NCBI GenBank assembly: GCA_938084835.1
Contig: CALKER010000001.1
Span: forward strand, 1-64,000
Length of the DNA: 64,000 nucleotides
Direction of reading: 5' to 3'
Origin: an uncultured Thermoguttaceae bacterium
Lineage (GTDB): Bacteria; Planctomycetota; Planctomycetia; Pirellulales; Thermoguttaceae
Notes under the pieces: generated by a model
Told to the model about the DNA's origin: nothing
What the model saw: only the letters and a program-made list of their open reading frames with translations
The model's database searches: none
Made by a program: the position numbers and the translations under genes
Part shown: positions 28,375 to 37,384 of the stretch, piece after piece
Layout: every line of letters begins with the position of its first letter
How positions within the stretch are numbered: the first letter of the stretch is position 1

Positions 28375-29943
28375 CCCTGGATGGTTTGGGAGAAGGGGTT
28401 CAGGTCCTGTCCCTTGATACCTGCGTCTTACAAGTGTCCTCCCGATAGCCGAGTTGTTCTGATGATAGCTGGCTCTCAGAGTCTCAAAGGCCGGTTCTCG
28501 AAGTTTATGAAAATGCGGCGTCACAGAAGTCGGCAACTCTCTGTAGAGGGGACCTGCTCGGCTTCCTCCCAGGGGTTACGAAGAAAGACGCGTCTGATAA
28601 GCTTCACTGGGGGGCTATCAACAGCGGCTCACCCATCGTCGGAGGTTCGTGCCCCCGCAACCAGGAGCCACTAGCCGTCGGAAACCAATCCGCAATAACG
28701 TGTTTCCTCGCCACAACCAAGATGACCCCCGAAGCGGTCAGCCGACTGTGTTTCTCAAAACTGAGGCTCTTCCTAAAAAGTCCGCGGTAAATATCCGCGA
28801 TAATTATGATTCGCGACAGTGAATTATGATTCGCGACAGTGAAACGATTACCCGATAATGAATTAGTTGCCGATAGGACCGTAACTTATCCAGCCGGCAT
28901 CCTTCCGAACATTCTGCCCGTGCCCTTCCCTCGGCAGCCTTCCCTACATCTGGAACTGAACAATTTTGGAACTAGACGGTGGCGATTTTCATTATGCACT
29001 ATTTCTAAGCACTTAGAAAATTTCTGGCGAAGGTAGAGGCCTTTTGTTTCGGGGTTTCGGCCCCCACCTACCGTAAAACTCACATTCAGGCTGGCGGACA
29101 AGTGTGAGTTAACTTTTGGCGGAATTTGAATCCTCAGGTGTTGTTTTCGCAATGTGACCTTTTTGATAGCTGGGGGAACGTCGCGGGAGGCCAATCCGCC
29201 GCCCGAAGCCTTCAGGTGTGAATTCGGCCGAAGAACCAACCGAAGACGATTCCCGAATTCGATTCTCCCAGGTTTCGTTTCTCTATATTCGCTAAACTTA
29301 TGAGCGACATCTCGTTCCGGTTATGATAACACCCTGTTCCGTTATAATCCTGAAATATCACATCCTCGATTATCTCTTGAATGCTTCTCGGGCCGACGAT
29401 TGCGCGAGCCGAATTACTGAGTGAAGCACCCACCAGATTGTTAGAGCCGTGCTTAAGATTTTTAAAGCCGTTAATGCCCTTTCGAGCTGTCTCGTCTGTA
29501 TTTACGGACTTTTTATAGTGCCATCCTCTCGGGCAAAAGGCCGACCGATTTGAGAAAAGGTAGTGTACATCGCACGACGGTTGCCCAAAGGCATGAGATC
29601 ACTTGCCCAAACGTCATGGGAGCTAGGCCCCGGATGGGGCTAGGGGCGCTTCCATAGATTCACCGCTCAGTGCATCCGTCATGCCATTTTCCGGGATGAC
29701 CCACCATCTTCCGTTCTGCGGTCGACCCGGACTCGCGATAGAGCCGTGAGGCAATTCACGGGCTTGGGAGAGGGGTACTGCTGTCCCCTGGATGGAATTT
29801 GAGCTCCGACGTTCTGAGAATGCGTGAAACTGGAGCCGGCCGCCAGGGCCAAAATGCCCTCGAGAAGATTGGCGGCCAAAAAGCGGGAATTTCGTGCGTT
29901 TTTCCCTCGCGTGGGAAAGCGACGGGCGGCAAGGAGGACGTTG
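28375..29943. other. 1.6 kb gene-poor region with an exact tandem repeat
   Basis: No open frame shows domain features, membrane segments or a good ribosome-binding site. The stretch from about 28760 to 29560 is noticeably more AT-rich than its surroundings. It contains an exact 20 bp tandem duplication at 28802-28841. The last 120 bases precede the chosen XerD start and read in frame with it; I treat them as non-coding. Confidence 0.45.
28802..28841. repeat. Exact tandem repeat, 20 bp x2
   Basis: AATTATGATTCGCGACAGTG occurs at 28802-28821 and immediately again at 28822-28841 with no mismatch. It lies in an AT-rich non-coding stretch. Confidence 0.85.
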
Positions 29944-30894
29944 GTGAAGCCAAATCGGGCCAACTATCGAAACAATGATTACGGCGAAGAGCATCTTGCT
30001 GCTATTTCCAAAAGTCCGTGGCTGCTCGCTTTCGAGAGTTATCTGCGGGCGGAGTGTCATCTGGCAGATAACACTGTCCAGGCCTATTGCCGCGATCTCG
30101 CCCGATTCCTCGAGTGGGTCGGGGATCGATCCCCAGAGTCGCTTTCCATCCGCGATTTGGCGGATTATCCGGCGTGGCTTCGTGCGAAGGGACTAGCGCC
30201 GGCTTCCATCGGCCGGCACCTGGTCACCGTCCGTGTCTTCTACCGCTACCTTCAGCTGGAAGGCCTCATTCGTGATAACGCAGCTGAGCTTTTGGGCAGC
30301 CAAAAGCTTTGGGAACGCGTGCCGGAAGTCCTGTCCCCGGCAGAGGTAGATCGGCTGCTGTGTGCGCCGGCACCGCGAGACCCATGGTTTCGCCGAGATC
30401 GTGCCCTTTTGGAAGTGCTCTATGCCACCGGATGCCGGGCCAGCGAGGTATCCACCCTTCGGCTGGAGGATGTCCATCTTGACGAGGGTTACTGCCTCTG
30501 CCGAGGCAAGGGAACCAAAGAGCGCCTTGTTCCACTGGGCGAGAGGGCTGTGGGGACTGTGCGGGCCTATCTGGCAGATGAGCGTCCAAAATTGGTCGCG
30601 AGAACGTCTTCTCAGCCAACCTGGCTGTTTCTCTCCTACCGAGGAAGGCGTCTCCGACGGGAAAGGATATGGGAACTGGTGAAGTTTTATGCCCGTCGCG
30701 CCGGAATTCGCCGGGAAATCAGCCCGCACACCTTGCGGCATAGTTTCGCCACCCACTTGTTGGCAGGTGGAGCCGACCTCAGGCAGGTCCAAGAGCTACT
30801 TGGGCATGCAAGTATCGCCACGACACAGATTTACACCCACGTGGATGCGGAAAAACTCAAGGCAATCCACCGCCGATTTCATCCCAGGGCCTAA
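29944..30894 (+). CDS. Tyrosine recombinase, XerD-like
   Basis: Site-specific tyrosine recombinase of the XerC/XerD type, which resolves chromosome dimers at dif; 316 residues from the chosen start, the normal size. The N-terminal SAM-like domain (FESYLRAECHLADNTVQAYC) binds DNA; all catalytic residues are present: R165 (GCRASE), K192 (GKGTKER), H262 and R265 (SPHTLRHSFATHLL), H288 (LLGHAS) and nucleophile Y297 (TTQIYTHV). The open frame runs 40 codons further upstream, but AAGGAGG at 29931-29937 stands six bases before GTG 29944 and the upstream residues are basic and unlike the family, so I placed the start there. No integrase-associated genes or attachment repeats are seen, so a housekeeping role is more likely than a mobile one. 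Confidence 0.92.
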   Translation: MKPNRANYRNNDYGEEHLAAISKSPWLLAFESYLRAECHLADNTVQAYCRDLARFLEWVGDRSPESLSIRDLADYPAWLRAKGLAPASIGRHLVTVRVFYRYLQLEGLIRDNAAELLGSQKLWERVPEVLSPAEVDRLLCAPAPRDPWFRRDRALLEVLYATGCRASEVSTLRLEDVHLDEGYCLCRGKGTKERLVPLGERAVGTVRAYLADERPKLVARTSSQPTWLFLSYRGRRLRRERIWELVKFYARRAGIRREISPHTLRHSFATHLLAGGADLRQVQELLGHASIATTQIYTHVDAEKLKAIHRRFHPRA

Positions 30895-31477
30895 ATTGCC
30901 ATCTAAAAGCCCAGATTGCAGCGCGGAAACCGGAGCCGCTGAGTCAAAACCAATTTCCCACGCTGCCAACCGATTCTGCATTTTAACCGCTCGCCGACGA
31001 TCCGCGTTCATCGTTGGGCAGGTCTACCTTCCTCATCCTTTGGAGATCTACCCCGAACCGGTGGGACGCGAAAAGATCTCGTCGCCGATCACGGACGCCC
31101 CGCGGCAGAAACTGCTCCCAGCAAGGGACCTCTGGGGTGACTTAAAAGGCTTTGTTTTCGCCCTGGGTGGTTTCGGCCTCTCATTCTCGCCAGCTCCTTC
31201 TATTTGCTGTAAGATTCCGATAGTGCCGTACGAAAGCAAATCGAGAACGCCCCGCGGCACTCATACCCCGCTATTGTGGGGGATAAAACTAGCTTGCCAA
31301 AACATACGCCAAGGAAACCACCGATCCCCCAGGATTGTGAGGGGTGGTTCGCCAGGTCGCGGCGCAAACTCTGCTGGAACAAATGGCCCGCTTACTGGCC
31401 TTGTAGGGCAAGAAAGCTACTGCCGGGCCCTATGTCGGCGGTTGAGTGACATCTTTTGTGCCCTGGAAATTCTCACA
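30895..31477. other. Spacer between the recombinase gene and hisD
   Basis: The hisD frame is open backwards through this stretch, but the translation has no histidinol dehydrogenase similarity and composition unlike protein. I see no gene, repeat or obvious attenuator with a histidine-rich leader. Confidence 0.45.
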
Positions 31478-32824
31478 ATGCGATTTGTCGACGGCAGGAC
31501 TGCGGACGCTTACCAGGTCATTGCCAAAATCCGGGCCCAACTGAGTCCGGAGGGCGAGGTCATTTCGCCAGCAAGCCGGCAAAAAACGATTGATGTTTTC
31601 GGGGAATATTTGCCCCCGCAAAGGGTTGTAGAGAGGATCTGCAGCGACATTGCGGCGCGGGGTATGGAGGCCCTCCTGGGGTATCTTGAGAAACTCGACG
31701 GGGTGAATCTTTCGCCTCATGAGCTCATGGTACCGCATGGACAAATGGAGGAGTGCCACCGCACGGTTGGGGAGGAGTTTCTGAAGGCAATTCGGCGGGT
31801 GAGGGGGCGAATAGAGGCGTTTCAGTCGGCGATCCGCCATAGGGACGTTCGGTTGCCAATTGCCGGCGGCTACTTGGAGGAGCGATATCGGCCGCTGGGT
31901 CGGGTTGGGGTGTGCGTGCCCGGGGGGGCCGCGGCTTACCCGTCCACGGTGCTGATGACCGTAGTGCCCGCTCAGGTGGCAGGAGTTGAGGAGATTATCG
32001 TCGCCTCGCCGCCCACATCCAACGGGGCCCACAATCCCTTTGTCTTGGCTACTTGTTGGGAGCTTGGGGTGAAATCGGTCTTGCGAGTCGGCGGGGCTCA
32101 CGGTGTGGCAGCACTCGCTTACGGGGTGGGTGTCCCACCTGTTGACAAAATTGTGGGTCCGGGAAACCTCTTTGTAGCGTTGGCCAAAAAGTTCGTCTTC
32201 GGTCGGGTGGCCATTGATAACATCGCTGGCCCCAGCGAAGTGGTGCTTATTGCAGATGGATCGGCCGAGCCCGAATTTCTTGCTTACGATCTCATCGCTC
32301 AGGCGGAACACGCTCCGGGGACGAGCATTCTTCTTTCTTGGGAGGAGAAGATCCTTCGGGAGACGTTAGCCGCCTTGGATCGGCTTTTGGCCGAGGTGGA
32401 TCGAGAAGAGGCAGCCCGCGAAAGTTTAGAAACATTTGGTGCCGCCATTCTGGTGCAGAGCCCAGACCACGCCTGTAGGCTTGCTGTCGAAATCGCCCCA
32501 GAACATCTCCACATCGTGACAGAAAATCCGGATCAGCTTGCCGAGCAGATTCCCACCGCCGGTGCGGTTTTTCTCGGGAATTATTCGCCTGTGGCGGTTG
32601 GGGATTATGCGGCCGGACCCTCGCATGTGCTGCCCACCAGCGGCACAGCGCGTTTTGCCGCCGGACTCTCCGTAAACGAATTTTTGCGTTCGCACAGCGT
32701 GATATGCTTAGAGGAGGCGGGCTTACGAGATTTGGCGGAAGATGTGCGCATTCTGGCGGAATGCGAGGGCCTTACGGCGCACCGCGATAGTGTCCTTCGC
32801 AGGCTGGAAAAGACCGAAAGGTAA
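31478..32824 (+). CDS. hisD: Histidinol dehydrogenase
   Basis: HisD performs the last two steps of histidine synthesis, oxidising L-histidinol to L-histidine with two NAD+. From ATG 31478 the protein has 448 residues, close to the usual 430-440. The zinc ligands are all present: Q275 and H278 (IAQAEHAPG), D376 ([10 protein letters not shown]) and H435 (LTAHRDSV). The catalytic Glu-His pair is E342-H343 in PEHLHI. The hallmark [14 protein letters not shown] and [15 protein letters not shown] are seen. The reading frame extends 789 bases further upstream, but homology-like sequence begins at MRFVDG. The ribosome-binding site is weak (GGAA). hisC and hisB follow on the same strand. Confidence 0.96.
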   Translation: MRFVDGRTADAYQVIAKIRAQLSPEGEVISPASRQKTIDVFGEYLPPQRVVERICSDIAARGMEALLGYLEKLDGVNLSPHELMVPHGQMEECHRTVGEEFLKAIRRVRGRIEAFQSAIRHRDVRLPIAGGYLEERYRPLGRVGVCVPGGAAAYPSTVLMTVVPAQVAGVEEIIVASPPTSNGAHNPFVLATCWELGVKSVLRVGGAHGVAALAYGVGVPPVDKIVGPGNLFVALAKKFVFGRVAIDNIAGPSEVVLIADGSAEPEFLAYDLIAQAEHAPGTSILLSWEEKILRETLAALDRLLAEVDREEAARESLETFGAAILVQSPDHACRLAVEIAPEHLHIVTENPDQLAEQIPTAGAVFLGNYSPVAVGDYAAGPSHVLPTSGTARFAAGLSVNEFLRSHSVICLEEAGLRDLAEDVRILAECEGLTAHRDSVLRRLEKTER

Positions 32825-32970
32825 TGTTGGGGCACTTGCCATTGGTCGATGCCTGCGAGTTCCGGGGGGGTGAATTTCCTCAAGGACGAGCTTCCCTAAG
32901 AAGCGACCCGAAAAAAGTTAGTTGGCATTATAGTCGACAAGCTCAACATTTCTTCGTATCAGAAACTCGG

Positions 32971-34083
32971 ATGAGCCTATCGCTGAAACAGTGGCAACAA
33001 TATGTGCGGCCGGAAATCCTGGCGATGGAAGGGTACGTCCCAGGGGAGCAGCCCCAAGAGTGGGATGTGATCAAGTTGAACACGAACGAAAATCCATACC
33101 CTCCTTCGCCTGCGGTGACGGCGGCAATCACCAGGATTCTCCAGCGGGGACTGCAACGCTATCCGGATCCGCTTGCCAGCGAATTTCGGAAAAAGATCGG
33201 AGAACTTCTTGGATTTCCGCCGGATTGGATCCTTTGCGGGAACGGAAGTGACGATATCTTGACGATCATTACTCGGACCTTTGTACCCCCCGGCGGGACA
33301 GTCCGATTTGCCTACCCCGGTTATTTGCTGTATGCGACACTTGCAGAAATCCAAGGGGCAAAAACTGAACCTGTCCTGTTCCGTCGCGACTGGACACTTC
33401 CCGCGGAATTTGCCTTGCCGACGCCTGATCTGCGGCTGGTATTCTTGGCGAATCCGAATAGCCCTTCGGGCACGCTTGTGCCCCCCGAGGAAATTGCCGA
33501 ATGGGCCCGAAAGCTCCGCTGTCCCCTTGTGATCGACGAAGCGTACGCCGACTTTGCCGATGCCGACTGTGTCGCGCTTGTGCGCGAATTGGAGAACGTG
33601 ATTGTTGTTCGGTCCTTGAGTAAATCGTACGCCCTGGCGGGTCTCCGGTTTGGATTTGCGATCGCTCGGCCGGAACTAATCGATCAAATGCGAAAAGTGA
33701 AGGATTCCTACAATTGCGACGCGTTGTCGATTGCCGGGGCAACTGCGGCGGTTAGCGATCGTCAATGGTTCGAAACAACTCGCTTGCGGATTGTGGCCGG
33801 ACGCCAAAAATTGACAGCAGAGATGCGACGGCTTGGGTTTGAAGTGCCCGATTCCTATGCTAACTTCACATGGAATGTCCATCCACAGGTGAAAGCACGA
33901 ACCATTTACGAAACACTGAAATCAAACGGGGTTCTTGTTCGCTACATGAATTTCCCCGGTTGGGGAGACGGGATCCGGATCACAGTGGGAACCGACGAAC
34001 AGATAACAGTTTGCGTGGAATTAATCGAAAAGCTGCTGCAGGGCCGGCTGCCCACGCCGGCCCCTCATGGGGTGATCGCATAA
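32971..34083 (+). CDS. hisC: Histidinol-phosphate aminotransferase
   Basis: PLP-dependent class I/II aminotransferase converting imidazole-acetol phosphate to histidinol phosphate. The 370-residue protein from ATG 32971 has the family signatures KLNTNENPYPPSP at the N-terminus, GNGSDDILTII for the phosphate site, FLANPNSPSGT, VIDEAYADF for the PLP-nitrogen aspartate, and the Schiff-base K218 in SLSKSYALAGLRFGF. The frame is open 49 codons further upstream without family similarity. It lies 146 bp after hisD and 207 bp before hisB. The gene order hisD-hisC-hisB is a common bacterial arrangement, so the assignment to the histidine pathway is firm. Confidence 0.96.
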   Translation: MSLSLKQWQQYVRPEILAMEGYVPGEQPQEWDVIKLNTNENPYPPSPAVTAAITRILQRGLQRYPDPLASEFRKKIGELLGFPPDWILCGNGSDDILTIITRTFVPPGGTVRFAYPGYLLYATLAEIQGAKTEPVLFRRDWTLPAEFALPTPDLRLVFLANPNSPSGTLVPPEEIAEWARKLRCPLVIDEAYADFADADCVALVRELENVIVVRSLSKSYALAGLRFGFAIARPELIDQMRKVKDSYNCDALSIAGATAAVSDRQWFETTRLRIVAGRQKLTAEMRRLGFEVPDSYANFTWNVHPQVKARTIYETLKSNGVLVRYMNFPGWGDGIRITVGTDEQITVCVELIEKLLQGRLPTPAPHGVIA

Positions 34084-34290
34084 GTTGGCCGGGAAGGTGC
34101 GGAAACCTGACTCACTACCGCCACCGAATCTTTGCAAAAGAAAATTCACTGGCCTTATGTTGACAACTTCCGAGCCTTGAGCTTCCCTTCATGCAAAGGC
34201 ACGCCTTTTGGCTTCAGCGGACGCAGGCGCATCGTCTTTAAGCCCCCCTGGGGCGTAAAAAAGCTCAAGGAAATTAAGGGTGTTTTGCTC

Positions 34291-34881
34291 ATGGATCGCC
34301 GCGCCGAAATTACACGCACCACAAAAGAGACATCCGTTCGAGTGGCTATAAACTTGGACGGCACCGGAAACTCGCGAATTGATGTGGGCATTGGCTTTTT
34401 GGCTCACATGCTCGAGCTATTCGCGAGGCATTCGCTTATTGATTTGGTGGTGGAGGCTCAGGGTGACCTCCATGTGGATCAACATCACACAGTGGAGGAT
34501 GTGGGGATCTGCCTCGGTCATGCCTTCGGAAAGGCCTTAGGAGAGAAGAAAGGGATCTGTCGCTACGGTGACTGTCGCCTTCCGATGGAAGAATGTCTGG
34601 TCAGTGCCGCGGTGGACCTGGGAGGGAGACCGTTTTTTGTTTTCCGCGGCCGATCGCTTCGTCCGGAGAAAATTGGCGATTTTCAAAGTGAGCTGCTTGT
34701 GGACTTTTGGCATGCCATGGCTGCACACATCCCGTGCAACCTGCACATCTGCGTGCATTACGGTCGCAATGGTCATCACATGGCCGAGGGAATCTTCAAA
34801 GCAGTCGCCCGGGCAATGCGGCAGGCAATCCAGCTAGATCCGCGAGAAAGCGATGTCCCAAGCACCAAAGGCGTGCTTTAA
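34291..34881 (+). CDS. hisB: Imidazoleglycerol-phosphate dehydratase
   Basis: HisB (dehydratase only) removes water from imidazoleglycerol phosphate in the sixth step of histidine synthesis. The 196-residue length equals the monofunctional enzyme; there is no fused histidinol-phosphatase domain. Manganese-binding motifs are in place: DVGIGFLAHML, DLHVDQHHTVEDVGI, FWHAMAAHIPCNLHI and the C-terminal PSTKGVL. The ATG at 34291 is chosen because family sequence starts there and AAGGG lies about ten bases upstream; the frame stays open for another 53 codons upstream. The next gene, a vWA membrane protein, starts only 96 bp later, so the histidine genes may be cotranscribed with the unrelated Bat-like operon. 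Confidence 0.96.
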   Translation: MDRRAEITRTTKETSVRVAINLDGTGNSRIDVGIGFLAHMLELFARHSLIDLVVEAQGDLHVDQHHTVEDVGICLGHAFGKALGEKKGICRYGDCRLPMEECLVSAAVDLGGRPFFVFRGRSLRPEKIGDFQSELLVDFWHAMAAHIPCNLHICVHYGRNGHHMAEGIFKAVARAMRQAIQLDPRESDVPSTKGVL

Positions 34882-34977
34882 AGGAAGAAGTTCGGGTGGG
34901 ATGACCGCACAAAATCGACCTTCCACGTGGCGCCGACCAGCCAGCATGCGGGACCGCCCCATGTGGCGGGAAAAGCC

Positions 34978-37242
34978 ATGATTGATTTTGGCCGCCCAGA
35001 GTTTTTGTGGGCCCTTCCTTTAACACTGGTACCGGTGATCATTCACCTTTTGAATCGGCTCCGCTACCAGCGCATCCGCTTTCCCACCACACAATTTCTT
35101 TTGGAGAGCCAGCGGCGGTATAAAATCCGGGTCATCTTGCAAGATTGGATTATTCTCTTTCTGCGAATGCTCGTCGTGGCGGTGATTATACTAATGTTCG
35201 CAGAGCCCAAAGCCGGCTCCGGCGGTGTGGGTCGTTACCTTGCCCGTCAGGCGACCCATTACATCTTTGTTATTGACGACAGCCTCTCGATGCAGTCGCA
35301 ACTTTCGCCGGTGGAGGGTAGGCCCCCCTGGGATGTCGCCAAAAAAATGGCTAAGGACCTCCTGCGTGTGCTTGGAGAGAATAACTTTGGGGCGAAGGTC
35401 ACGCTCTTTCGGCTCTCTCGCATTGAAGAGATGGCGGAGCCACGTGTCGATGTGGATGCAGTGGAAATCACCCCTGAGTCGATCGAGGCTCTGCTTCAGA
35501 TAGTCGATGGTTGGGAGTGCAGTTTCGCGAGGGTGCCCGTGATAAAAGGTGTGGATTTTGGCCTTCGGCGCGCCGAGGGATCGAGCCAACATCCAACCAT
35601 CGTTGTTTTCTCCGATTTGCAAAGGATCGACTGGCAGGCTTCCCCGTCATGGGAGGAGATAAGAGATCGCCTGCGGCAGGCCTCGGCAAGATTGCGTCTC
35701 ATTCCCTGTGGGGCCAGGGTGGTGGTACCCAACCTTAGCCTTAGTCAATTGGAGCCAGCCGGCGGGATCGTCGCTGTGGGCGTACCCGTGCCCGTACGCC
35801 TCAGGGTGGACAATTTCTCGGAACAACCGGTACGGAATGTGGTTGTGGAACCCTACTGCAACGGTGAGTCTCTCCCACCTGTGGTGATACCGGAAATTGA
35901 GCCGTTTTCTTCGGCCGTCCACGACTTCTACGTAATGCCCCGGCAGGCAGGCGACAACCGCATCGAGGTGCGCCTCGGAGCAGACTCGCTCGAAGGGGAT
36001 AATGTTCGGTATTTGGTGTTGCCTGTCAAAGAGGCTGTCTCTGTGCTTATTGTGGATGGCGATCCTCTGGGCAACGACGCCCAGTTTTTGGAGCTTGCCC
36101 TTTCCCCGGGCGGCGTCACCACAGGGATTAGGTGCCGACGGATTTACTCAGAGGCCTTATCCCGCGATCTCCTGCACGAGCATGACCTTGTGGTACTTGT
36201 GAATGTGGGGCGCCTCGCCCCTCAGTTAGTGGACGAATTGGAACGCTACGTCTCCCAAGGAGGTGGACTTCTCTACTTTGTTGGCGAGCGAACGGAGCCC
36301 GCGGCCTTTGCGGAACAGTTTGCCCGCCAGGGTAAGGGAATTTTCCCGGTGGAACTGTCCCCCGTCCGCGAAAGAGCTCCCAGTGTGTTTTTACCGAGTG
36401 CCAACCTGGTTTTTGTGGAACACTCCGGTCTGGCTTCATTACGCGGTCTGACAGGAAGCGTCACCGAGCCGATTTTCGTCACTCGCTACCTGTCCCCTCA
36501 GCTCCCTGCAACTCAGGGAGAAAAGGCCGATGGTGCTTCCTTCTCCCCCACTGGCCAAATATTTCTTGCCCTGGATGATGGTACCCCACTGGGAATCACC
36601 TTCACTTTCGGCCAAGGAAAATGTGCCCTCATCGGGACCACCGCTGGACCGCGGTGGAACAATTGGGCCCGGGTAAGCCCCAGTTTCGTAGTGACCATGA
36701 TCGAGCTTGTGAGTTTTTTGGCTCGTCGTCACCTGCCCCTAGGGATGTCGCTGGTAGGGCATCCAGTCGAATTACATTTTCAGGGTGCGGCTCCCGTCCA
36801 GCTTCATTACCGCTTAGCGGGATCGGATATGGAGGGGAAACTTTTAGTAGACACAGCCAACGCACTCCCAGTGCGACTCCCGCCCGCAGTGCAGCCTGGC
36901 TTTGGAACCGTGTGGTGGGAACTGGAACCCTTTGAGCGGGTAGAGCGCTGGGTTGCTGCCAACATTGACCCCCGAGAAAGTGATCTTCGTCCTACCTTGC
37001 GAGGGGAAATCGCCGCTCTCCTGGACGGCGTGGACCTTAGCTTTGTCGAACCCGAAGGGCTCGCCCAGTCCGGGTGGGAAAGCCAAGTTGTGGACTTGGT
37101 GCCGTTTTTGTTGACGGTTGTGGCCATCTTATTAGTGAGTGAGGCCTTAGCCGCCGGCTGGGCTCAGCAGTCCAGATCTGCCCGCAGGAAAGGGACTCCA
37201 GCTAAAATATTGGGTAGGCCAAGGCGCCGCATTTTCACTTAG
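34978..37242 (+). CDS. BatA-like vWA domain membrane protein
   Basis: A 754-residue membrane protein of the BatA/aerotolerance type. It starts with the BatA N-terminal pair of helices (FGRPEFLWALPLTLVPVIIHLLNR, then DWIILFLRMLVVAVIILMFA), followed by a von Willebrand A domain with MIDAS motif DDSLS (about residue 101). Further regions resemble an Ig-like segment (VPVRLRVDNFSEQPVRN), a glutamine-amidotransferase-like domain with VSVLIVDGDPLGNDAQFLEL and GGGLLYFVGE, and a final membrane helix near the C-terminus (VDLVPFLLTVVAILLVSEAL). Such proteins usually work with MoxR-type AAA ATPases and a DUF58 protein in envelope stress or metal-centre assembly; neither is encoded nearby. ATG 34978 begins the family-like part. 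The next vWA gene starts 142 bp later. Confidence 0.82.
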   Translation: MIDFGRPEFLWALPLTLVPVIIHLLNRLRYQRIRFPTTQFLLESQRRYKIRVILQDWIILFLRMLVVAVIILMFAEPKAGSGGVGRYLARQATHYIFVIDDSLSMQSQLSPVEGRPPWDVAKKMAKDLLRVLGENNFGAKVTLFRLSRIEEMAEPRVDVDAVEITPESIEALLQIVDGWECSFARVPVIKGVDFGLRRAEGSSQHPTIVVFSDLQRIDWQASPSWEEIRDRLRQASARLRLIPCGARVVVPNLSLSQLEPAGGIVAVGVPVPVRLRVDNFSEQPVRNVVVEPYCNGESLPPVVIPEIEPFSSAVHDFYVMPRQAGDNRIEVRLGADSLEGDNVRYLVLPVKEAVSVLIVDGDPLGNDAQFLELALSPGGVTTGIRCRRIYSEALSRDLLHEHDLVVLVNVGRLAPQLVDELERYVSQGGGLLYFVGERTEPAAFAEQFARQGKGIFPVELSPVRERAPSVFLPSANLVFVEHSGLASLRGLTGSVTEPIFVTRYLSPQLPATQGEKADGASFSPTGQIFLALDDGTPLGITFTFGQGKCALIGTTAGPRWNNWARVSPSFVVTMIELVSFLARRHLPLGMSLVGHPVELHFQGAAPVQLHYRLAGSDMEGKLLVDTANALPVRLPPAVQPGFGTVWWELEPFERVERWVAANIDPRESDLRPTLRGEIAALLDGVDLSFVEPEGLAQSGWESQVVDLVPFLLTVVAILLVSEALAAGWAQQSRSARRKGTPAKILGRPRRRIFT

Positions 37243-37384
37243 GAAAGAAGTGTTTCTTTAAAGGGATGGTTTATATACGGTCCAAATAACACGCGTACGA
37301 GCAGGATGATACCTCAAGCCTGAAGCACAGGTACCAAATCCACAGAAGGCCGGTGCTGGAGCTTATCGTGCTGGGAAGTAAATA

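Noticed and set aside
30689..31477. Long open extension upstream of hisD, giving an apparent 711-residue protein
   Set aside because: The extra 263 codons have no similarity to histidinol dehydrogenase and overlap the recombinase gene; family sequence begins at MRFVDG (31478).
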